From Deltaproteobacteria bacterium (lineage in GTDB: Bacteria; Desulfobacterota; Desulfobulbia; Desulfobulbales; SURF-16), in NCBI GenBank assembly GCA_029939635.1, contig JAOZSN010000085.1, positions 6,361 to 12,621 of the forward strand: 6,261 nt of DNA. Direction: 5' to 3'. Position numbers and translations under genes: made by a program. The notes beneath the pieces were generated by a model. That model had not been told where the DNA came from. It ran no database searches and saw only the letters and a list, made by a program, of their open reading frames with translations. Shown here one piece after another: positions 1-5,301 of the stretch; position 1 is the stretch's first letter; every line of letters begins with the position of its first letter.

Positions 1-331
1 CCTCCTCCTGACTCCCTTCAGCACTTACCTCTGTTGAGGGTTTCTCGTCTTCCTCCACCTCAATAAGTTCATCCTCATCAATGACCTCGAAATCATCCCA
101 GTCACTGCCGCTTTCATCACTTGGCGTGGGTTCGTCACCGGGTTCTAGTTCCGGTAAGTCCTCTTCCTCCACCTCAATGAACTCATCCTCGTCGATGATT
201 TCAACATCATCTCCTTGACCATCATCACCACCCTCCTCCTGACTCCCTTCAGCACTTACCTCTGTTGAGGGTTTCTCGTCTTCCTCCTCCTCAACAAGTT
301 CATCCTCATCAATGACCTCGAAATCATCCCA
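1..331 (-). repeat. 231-bp tandem coding repeat (77 residues per unit)
   Basis: Positions 1-100 and 232-331 match at 98 of 100 bases when read side by side, differing only at 57/288 and 64/295. The offset is 231 bp, exactly 77 codons, so the frame is kept. The full unit spans 101-331, and the next one is cut by the window edge. Each unit is itself made of two diverged half-units of 39 and 38 residues. Each half-unit carries a core of the type (F/V)E(V/I)IDEDE(L/F); the inner one lies around 166-212. This is a repeat inside a gene, not a mobile element. More copies may lie beyond the edge. Confidence 0.9.
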
Positions 332-955
332 CTCGCTGCTAATTTCTCCTTCTGTACTCTTGCTGTCTTTTTCTTCCTCTGTAAGATCGGGGCTACTTTT
401 TTCTGGATAAGTCTGCGTACTGTCTTGTTCTGAGTCGTCAATAGCTAGGTTGCTAAGTTTGGCAACGGCCTGCTTGGTTTCTTCCAGCTCCTGAAGTAAG
501 GCCTGGGCTTCTTCGCTGCCTCCCTGTTTTATTTTGTCGGCGATAAGTTCTCGGACCGCAGCCATAATCTCAAGTATAGAGCCGCCACCATCGTCGTAGC
601 CAAGCTGTTTAATGAGACTGTCTTTCTTTTGCTCTGAGATGATGAAGACATTATTTTTGCCAATGATCAGCTCAAATTCATTGTTGCCGTCAGACACTGC
701 TTTTTTGAGGGCCTTATTTGCTGCAGATTTAAGACTGGAGAAGTTTTTCCTTTTTTTCTTTATCTCTGAGTTGTCACTGACATCCCACAACTGCTCAATA
801 AGCTGTGTTGTCTCAATGGCAGAGATAATGTCTAGGTCTTTGTCCTGCTGGAATGAGTCACGAATGGCAGCAATAAGACGACCCTTGAGGGTTGTCTTAT
901 TGAGGTTGAGGGCGTTGATTACCTCGTCAATGTTTTTCAGGCTAAAGAGGGGCAT
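1..955 (-). CDS. Unrecognised protein with acidic 77-residue repeats (3' end cut off by window edge)
   Basis: An uninterrupted minus-strand frame runs from ATG at 955 to the left edge, giving 318 complete codons and no stop, so the C-terminus is missing. I do not recognise the family. Residues 1-170 are mixed, mostly helical and lysine-rich (for example KKKRKN at 67-72 and KALKKA at 81-86), with a short beta-like stretch FELIIGKNNVFIIS at 94-107. A helical, possibly coiled-coil segment follows at about 127-170. From about 175 on the chain is strongly acidic and presumably disordered. It carries WDDFEVIDEDEL at 209-220, VEIIDEDEFIEV at 251-262 and WDDFEVIDEDEL again at 286-297. There is no signal peptide or membrane segment, so it is probably cytoplasmic. 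The start is uncertain: no clear ribosome binding site precedes 955, and an in-frame ATG at 1036 would add 27 residues. An in-frame TAG lies near 1060. The gene is divergent from the topoisomerase-like gene. Confidence 0.82.
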   Translation of the reverse strand, partial: MPLFSLKNIDEVINALNLNKTTLKGRLIAAIRDSFQQDKDLDIISAIETTQLIEQLWDVSDNSEIKKKRKNFSSLKSAANKALKKAVSDGNNEFELIIGKNNVFIISEQKKDSLIKQLGYDDGGGSILEIMAAVRELIADKIKQGGSEEAQALLQELEETKQAVAKLSNLAIDDSEQDSTQTYPEKSSPDLTEEEKDSKSTEGEISSEWDDFEVIDEDELVEEEEDEKPSTEVSAEGSQEEGGDDGQGDDVEIIDEDEFIEVEEEDLPELEPGDEPTPSDESGSDWDDFEVIDEDELIEVEEDEKPSTEVSAEGSQEE

Positions 956-1048
956 AGGTGAGAAAATTAGCACTTTGTGAATATGGGGTGCAGCTGAACA
1001 GAAACATTTGGTATTTTTTGTGATTTTTAAGCACATGCTGAATAGTTT

Positions 1049-1064
1049 ATAACTGATCAGCTAT
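1049..1064. promoter_or_regulatory. Imperfect 16-bp palindrome, possible operator
   Basis: ATAACTGATCAGCTAT is symmetric except for one base pair (1052/1061) and has a perfect CTGATCAG core at 1053-1060. It sits just downstream of the leftward -10 box and covers the expected transcription start, where a repressor would block initiation. That role is inferred from position only. A palindrome this short could also occur by chance. Confidence 0.3.
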
Positions 1065-1068
1065 GGCT

Positions 1069-1098
1069 ATTTTATCGTATCTGATTCATTGCTGTCAA
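1069..1098 (-). promoter_or_regulatory. Sigma-70-like promoter for the acidic-repeat gene
   Basis: On the minus strand a perfect -35 box TTGACA (1098-1093) is followed after 18 bp by TAAAAT (1074-1069), which matches the -10 consensus at five of six positions. Transcription would start near 1062. The leader would be about 107 nt to the ATG at 955, or about 26 nt to the alternative ATG at 1036. Confidence 0.6.
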
Positions 1099-1174
1099 AG
1101 ATGAATTAACTACCATTTAAAGACTTCGCCATTCGTTCTACCTAAGGTGGTTTGCGTTTCTTTTGCCTAATTAT

Positions 1175-1203
1175 TTGATTTGTCGCAATTGTATCGCTAA
1201 AAT
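1175..1203 (+). promoter_or_regulatory. Sigma-70-like promoter for the topoisomerase-like gene
   Basis: TTGATT (1175-1180, four of six to consensus) is followed after 17 bp by TAAAAT (1198-1203, five of six). A perfect TATAAT lies slightly downstream at 1205-1210 but lacks a well-spaced -35 box. Transcription would start near 1210, leaving a leader of roughly 58 nt before the ATG at 1269. Confidence 0.5.
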
Positions 1204-1257
1204 ATATAATTGTGACGTAAACGTAAGAATTATTCCTCCTTTTTATCAAAGTGCCAC

Positions 1258-1262
1258 AGGAA
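1258..1262 (+). promoter_or_regulatory. Ribosome binding site deciding the start at 1269
   Basis: AGGAA lies 6 nt before the ATG at 1269, an ideal spacing. The upstream in-frame GTG at 1251 has no purine-rich element before it. Starting at 1269 also places the TOPRIM glutamate and lysine at residues 9 and 13, the same numbers as in E. coli topoisomerase I. Confidence 0.7.
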
Positions 1263-1268
1263 CATCCC

Positions 1269-3914
1269 ATGTCAAAACCATGCATACTCGTGGAAAGCCA
1301 GGCAAAGATGAAAACTTTGCAGGAAATTTTCCCTGATGATTTTCTCTCCTTTGCCATTGATCAGGCGCCTGTAACCGTGAATTGTGACCCTGCCAGTGCC
1401 CGACCCAGTGGTGAGGTCGGTTTTGTTTTTACTGCCGTTAAGGCCTGGCAAGAGAGGCTGAAGAAGGTTTTCTCAAACTCTTCAGATGTGTATCTGGCCA
1501 TGGATATGGATTCGGAAGGTGAGTACCTCTGTTGGATTTTACAAGGCTACGCCCAGGCCCAAAGGGTGACTGAACCCCATCGTGTTCATTTAGCTGGCAT
1601 CAGTCGCGAGGCTGTACTTGATGGTGTGAAGTATGTTGAGCCTGTTGACTCTCAATCCTCGGCCGCCCTCTATTTTAGGGCAATTTTCCAACACTGCTTT
1701 AGTGGACATTTGCAACGGCTGCTTGGTACAAACCAGGGGCCTGGTGGTCTGAACCTAACCCCTTTTGTCCTAACCGTTTTATCCTTGATGGCTGAACGAG
1801 ATGTTGAAATGCAGGCAATGAATCGTTCTGCAAAGTTTGAGCTCAATGTGAGGTTGGCAGTAAACGATTGCCCGTTGCCAATTACCGTTGATGAAATTTT
1901 TAATGTCAGCGGCGACGGTCTTATTGCGAATAGTAATGAGGCCAGTACAATTTCAAAAAAAATGGCAGCAGAAAAGTTCACAGTGCGTTCGGTGGATACT
2001 AGCAGCCTGGAAATTGAGCCACCACCACCATACGATATTTCTGACCTTTTGTATGATGCCCATCGTTTTTACGGTATTGGCTATAAGGTGGGGTGGCAAG
2101 GGGTGTTGGACCTCTTGCAAGGTAATGTTGGGGGGACGTGTCGTGGGCTCATCACCTCACCGTTTTTTTCTGGTTTTCCATACCAGAAACAGGTTCTTGC
2201 TAGCATTCGTGCTGAGGTTGAAAAAGCATACAGCCAAGACGAGATGACTCCTCGAGATATTACGGATCTGGCCATATTGCCTCTGCAGCCAGAGTTGGCA
2301 GTAGATGATATTGATGCTGAGTCAGAGGCGGTTCGAAACATATACGATCTGATTCGTTGCCGAGCCATGGCTTGGCAAATGCAAGCCGTTAAGGGTGAGC
2401 AGCATAGCTTTTTGCTTGAGTCAGACTCCTGTCGAGGGAAAGGCCAACAGGTAGTAGTGATTCAATCAGGTTTCTTGCAACAGTATAAATGGGGTTATGA
2501 TTCTTTACTTGCTGCATCGGGTGAGGGGGTAAAGAAAGGGCAGGTCTGTTCGGTAGCGCAGGTTGTTGTCGCCCGTGCCGAACAGCAGGTCTCTCAGTGG
2601 TATAGTTTGCCTCAGCTGTCTGCGGAGTGCAGGGAGTTTGGTGCCGAGATTGGCCGTGAGACCATGAACGAGCTACTTGGCCTGCTTGCAAAGGGATATA
2701 TCACTGTTGATGAAGAGGGGCTGTTGCGCAGTACAGAAAATTTAAAACGTGTTTTAAGTGGACTTGATCGCGCCTTTCCTGGCATGAAAGGGCTTAATCT
2801 GATTGCCTATTATGAGCAGACTGTGGCGGAAGTTCTCTCTGGTCGTAAGCGATTGGATGTAGCCTTGCGTCAGTTTGATCAAAACTTGGTCATGCACGGT
2901 ACACCGTTGGTCAAGGTGACAATCCCTAAGCATTTGCCTAAAAAGAGGAAAAAGTCAGCAAGATTGATAAAAAGTGGGTCAGAAGTAACAGCTCGACCTG
3001 CCAAAAGCACAGGGCAAAAAAAACCACCTGCCGAGCAGGAAACGGAACCGCTTTTTGCTGATTTTTCTGAACCAGTTGCAGTAGAGAGTAAGGTGGAGTC
3101 CCTTCCTATTGAGGATGAGCCTGGGGAAGAGGTGGAGGCATCAATAGCAAATGACGACTCAGTTATAACGGTTGAGGAAGATGTTGAGGTTGCCGAAGAG
3201 GGGCAAGAAGATCAGCCTGAACCGGTATTGGCTAAGGAGGAAGAAGCTCCAGTCATCATTGAGAGCAGCACTATTGTAAAGACCGAGCCGTCGGAGGTGA
3301 AGGAAGCCGTTGAGATACCAGAAGAACCCGTCCTGCCTGTTGGGCCCCCTTCTGGAAATCATGTAGATCCTCCACCTGTTACGGCCTCCAAGGAAACGGC
3401 AGATCATGAGTCTGCACCAGTGTTGACTCGCCCTTGTCCGGAATGTGGCCGATCCATGATCTTGAAAACAGATCGTTTTGGTAAGTATTGGGCCTGCAGT
3501 GGTTTGCCTGCTTGTCATCACTCTGAGTCTCATTGTGGTGATGAAGTGATAGAAAAAATTGATTGCCCTGTCTGTGGCCATTCCCCCCTAGGGATCAAAC
3601 GTACCCAAACTGGTAAAGAAATGTATGTCTGTCCTGGCGCAGATTGTGACTTTATGGCCTGGGCCAGGCCTCATTCAATTAGGTGTCCACTCTGTCAGTC
3701 ACCTTTTCTGGTGGAGAAGAAAGATAGGCAGGGGCAGGTTTCATTGCGTTGTCCTCGGGCAGGGTGCAGTTATTCTCGCGATCTAGATAAGGAGTTGTCA
3801 GCTCAGTCTCCAAGTGTTGAAAAAAAGCCTGCCAAGAAAAGGATTGTGCGGCGTAAAAAGGGGAGTAGCGGTAAGGCTAAAAAGAGAGTGGTGGTGAGGC
3901 GCAAAAAAAAGTAG
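1269..3914 (+). CDS. Type IA DNA topoisomerase I-like protein, catalytic tyrosine lost
   Basis: This 881-residue protein, close to the 865 of E. coli TopA, has the topoisomerase IA layout. The TOPRIM domain (about 1-125) has LVESQAKMKT at 7-16, giving E9 and K13. It also has the acidic triad D79, D81, E83 in AMDMDSEGE, although the usual DREGE arginine is S82 and the GHxxDLP motif is absent. Gate domains follow, with PPPPYDISDLLYDAHRFYG at 251-269. The family's catalytic GLITYMRTDS reads GLITSPFFSG at 293-302, so the tyrosine is S297 and the arginine F299. The AHEAIRP motif reads ITDLAILP at 331-338. IGR at 461-463 recalls IGRPSTYA. A basic then acidic, proline-rich linker covers about 555-720. 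Three C4 zinc ribbons follow (C723/726/743/749, C766/769/788/793, C806/809/828/833), then a Lys/Arg tail from about 852. Classical strand cleavage is therefore unlikely; a DNA-binding or regulatory role is inferred. The reading frame is intact and transcribed away from the acidic-repeat gene. Confidence 0.9.
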   Translation: MSKPCILVESQAKMKTLQEIFPDDFLSFAIDQAPVTVNCDPASARPSGEVGFVFTAVKAWQERLKKVFSNSSDVYLAMDMDSEGEYLCWILQGYAQAQRVTEPHRVHLAGISREAVLDGVKYVEPVDSQSSAALYFRAIFQHCFSGHLQRLLGTNQGPGGLNLTPFVLTVLSLMAERDVEMQAMNRSAKFELNVRLAVNDCPLPITVDEIFNVSGDGLIANSNEASTISKKMAAEKFTVRSVDTSSLEIEPPPPYDISDLLYDAHRFYGIGYKVGWQGVLDLLQGNVGGTCRGLITSPFFSGFPYQKQVLASIRAEVEKAYSQDEMTPRDITDLAILPLQPELAVDDIDAESEAVRNIYDLIRCRAMAWQMQAVKGEQHSFLLESDSCRGKGQQVVVIQSGFLQQYKWGYDSLLAASGEGVKKGQVCSVAQVVVARAEQQVSQWYSLPQLSAECREFGAEIGRETMNELLGLLAKGYITVDEEGLLRSTENLKRVLSGLDRAFPGMKGLNLIAYYEQTVAEVLSGRKRLDVALRQFDQNLVMHGTPLVKVTIPKHLPKKRKKSARLIKSGSEVTARPAKSTGQKKPPAEQETEPLFADFSEPVAVESKVESLPIEDEPGEEVEASIANDDSVITVEEDVEVAEEGQEDQPEPVLAKEEEAPVIIESSTIVKTEPSEVKEAVEIPEEPVLPVGPPSGNHVDPPPVTASKETADHESAPVLTRPCPECGRSMILKTDRFGKYWACSGLPACHHSESHCGDEVIEKIDCPVCGHSPLGIKRTQTGKEMYVCPGADCDFMAWARPHSIRCPLCQSPFLVEKKDRQGQVSLRCPRAGCSYSRDLDKELSAQSPSVEKKPAKKRIVRRKKGSSGKAKKRVVVRRKKK

Positions 3915-3928
3915 AGCAAAGCAAATCC

Positions 3929-3956
3929 TTGCCAAGAGATGTGCGAAACTTATACA
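3929..3956 (+). promoter_or_regulatory. Possible promoter for the chemoreceptor gene
   Basis: TTGCCA (3929-3934, five of six to the -35 consensus) is followed after 16 bp by TATACA (3951-3956, four of six). It lies in the 130-bp gap after the topoisomerase-like gene, where I found no intrinsic terminator, so read-through from upstream is also possible. A perfect palindrome ATCTGCAGAT at 4007-4016 sits in the resulting leader. I saw no flagellar sigma-28 promoter with correct spacing. Confidence 0.3.
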
Positions 3957-4044
3957 CTTAAAAGTAGGCTGATTTTTTCGCTGTTTCCTGATTATTGTGT
4001 TTTGTTATCTGCAGATTAATATTTTCGAGGATGGGTAAAAACAT

Positions 4045-5259
4045 ATGAATGGTTTAAGTTTGGGAAAAAAGGTTGCTATTGCCTGCGTTGCTTGTTCGGT
4101 ATTTGTGTTGTTTTTTGCTTTGTTGTTTTCTCTGGCCCTTGGTTCTCTTTCCCAGGCTAGTGATGCAAAGCAGTTGGCTGCAGCCCTTTCTTCCATTCAG
4201 TTTCGTCTTGTTGTTATCTCTTTGCTGGGTGTAGCGCTTATTGTCCTCCTCGGTTTTTTTGTCGGGCGTGGAACTGTGATTCGCTTGCGCGATATTGGTC
4301 AGCAGGCGGCCAGTGCTGCTGGAGGGGTGCAGGGGACTGCTGATCGACTTGGGGAGGCAATCAACAGCCTGTCTGATGGTGCTTCCACTCAGGCCGGCTG
4401 TCTGGAGGAAAGCACCTCTTCCCTTGAAGAGCTTTCGACGTTGACCAAGCAGAATGCTGACAATACCAGGGAGGCTGATACCATTATGACCAGCGCCAAG
4501 GAGGCCTTTGCTGAGGCTGATAATTCCATCAAGGAATTAACCTCTTCTATGACAGGTCTTGCTGCGGCCAGTAGTGAAACTCAAAAGATTGTTAAGACCA
4601 TTGACGAGATCGCTTTCCAGACCAATCTTCTTGCCTTAAATGCAGCTGTCGAGGCGGCCCGAGCTGGGGAGACAGGGGCAGGCTTTGCTGTGGTAGCAGA
4701 TGAGGTGCGGAATTTGGCTATGCGGGCGGCAGAGGCAGCCAAGGAGACCTCTGTCCTTATTGACTCCACGGTGGCAAAAATTAATGAAGGTACTGGCCTT
4801 GTCGACGAGACCAGTGAGCTTTTTTACATGGCAGCCCTGGCCTCAGACCGGGTGGGGGTTTTGATCTCAGAGATTGCCACGGCCTCAGAGGAACAGGCTA
4901 ATGGTATTCGTCAGGTGAGTGATAGCACCATGAACATGGATAAGGTGGTCAATGGTTTGACCGATGAAGCTAGCAATGCCTCTGCCTCTTCTGATGAGCT
5001 TAGAGGGCAGATTCGGGCAATGTCGCAGGTGGTGGATGGTATTATTGCCTTGGCTGGGGGGCAGAGAGAAATTTCTGCTTCCACCACCTCGCCGACCGCC
5101 TCGCAAAGCACCATGTCTTCTGCTCCTCGAGCTGTTGCGCAGTCTGCAGCGCCCAGCACAGCAAAGCAGCTTTCGCCAGCAGTCCCTAAGGCGCCAGAGA
5201 CTGCTGGCAAGGCTGAGGATGTTATTCCCTTTGATGATGATGATTTTGAGGATTTTTGA
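4045..5259 (+). CDS. Methyl-accepting chemotaxis protein, minimal two-helix anchor without HAMP
   Basis: This 404-residue chemoreceptor would signal to CheA/CheW at the inner membrane. TM1 is about residues 9-33 and TM2 about 54-77, with only about 20 residues of periplasmic loop between them, so there is no ordinary ligand-binding domain. TM2 leads straight into the cytoplasmic coiled coil; I see no HAMP. The methylation-helix region includes LEESTSSLEEL at 120-130. The highly conserved hairpin tip has DEIAFQTNLLALNAAVEAAR at 187-206, followed by GFAVVADEVRNLA at 213-225. Recalled E. coli Tsr sequence aligns around the tip without gaps, suggesting a 36-heptad-type receptor. Residues about 342-392 form a Ser/Ala/Pro-rich linker ending in the acidic tail PFDDDDFEDF. 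The start codon is preceded by purine-rich GAGG and GGG at 4027-4035, at looser than ideal spacing. Chemoreceptor identity is certain; the stimulus is unknown. Confidence 0.96.
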   Translation: MNGLSLGKKVAIACVACSVFVLFFALLFSLALGSLSQASDAKQLAAALSSIQFRLVVISLLGVALIVLLGFFVGRGTVIRLRDIGQQAASAAGGVQGTADRLGEAINSLSDGASTQAGCLEESTSSLEELSTLTKQNADNTREADTIMTSAKEAFAEADNSIKELTSSMTGLAAASSETQKIVKTIDEIAFQTNLLALNAAVEAARAGETGAGFAVVADEVRNLAMRAAEAAKETSVLIDSTVAKINEGTGLVDETSELFYMAALASDRVGVLISEIATASEEQANGIRQVSDSTMNMDKVVNGLTDEASNASASSDELRGQIRAMSQVVDGIIALAGGQREISASTTSPTASQSTMSSAPRAVAQSAAPSTAKQLSPAVPKAPETAGKAEDVIPFDDDDFEDF

Positions 5260-5301
5260 TACTGTTAATCTTTGAATGTTCTCTGGCTATTCTGTGCATA
5301 G

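Larger units (their letters stand above)
956..1268. other. Divergent intergenic region, no gene seen
   Basis: These 313 bp separate two divergently transcribed genes. They are AT-rich and contain stops in all frames. They hold one promoter candidate per strand, an imperfect 16-bp palindrome at 1049-1064, a tandem ACGTAA pair at 1215-1226 and an interrupted palindrome GAATTATTC at 1228-1236. I see no tRNA, riboswitch-like fold or convincing small gene. Confidence 0.75.

Noticed and set aside
612..980. Plus-strand 122-residue frame
   Set aside because: It lies antisense within the long minus-strand frame and its composition is that of a reverse-complement shadow.
1106..1132. Minus-strand eight-codon ORF MAKSLNGS
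   Set aside because: It has only a weak AGG upstream, lies upstream of the leftward promoter candidate and is too short to support as a gene.
1235..1240. Perfect AGGAGG on the minus strand
   Set aside because: No ATG, GTG or TTG follows at usable spacing, so it looks coincidental.
1251..1268. GTG at 1251 as the start of the topoisomerase-like gene
   Set aside because: The ATG at 1269 has a well-placed AGGAA and aligns with the E. coli TopA N-terminus; the GTG has no ribosome binding site.
3959..3975. Flagellar sigma-28-like promoter (TAAA with GCTGAT)
   Set aside because: The two elements are only 5 bp apart, far too close for this promoter class.
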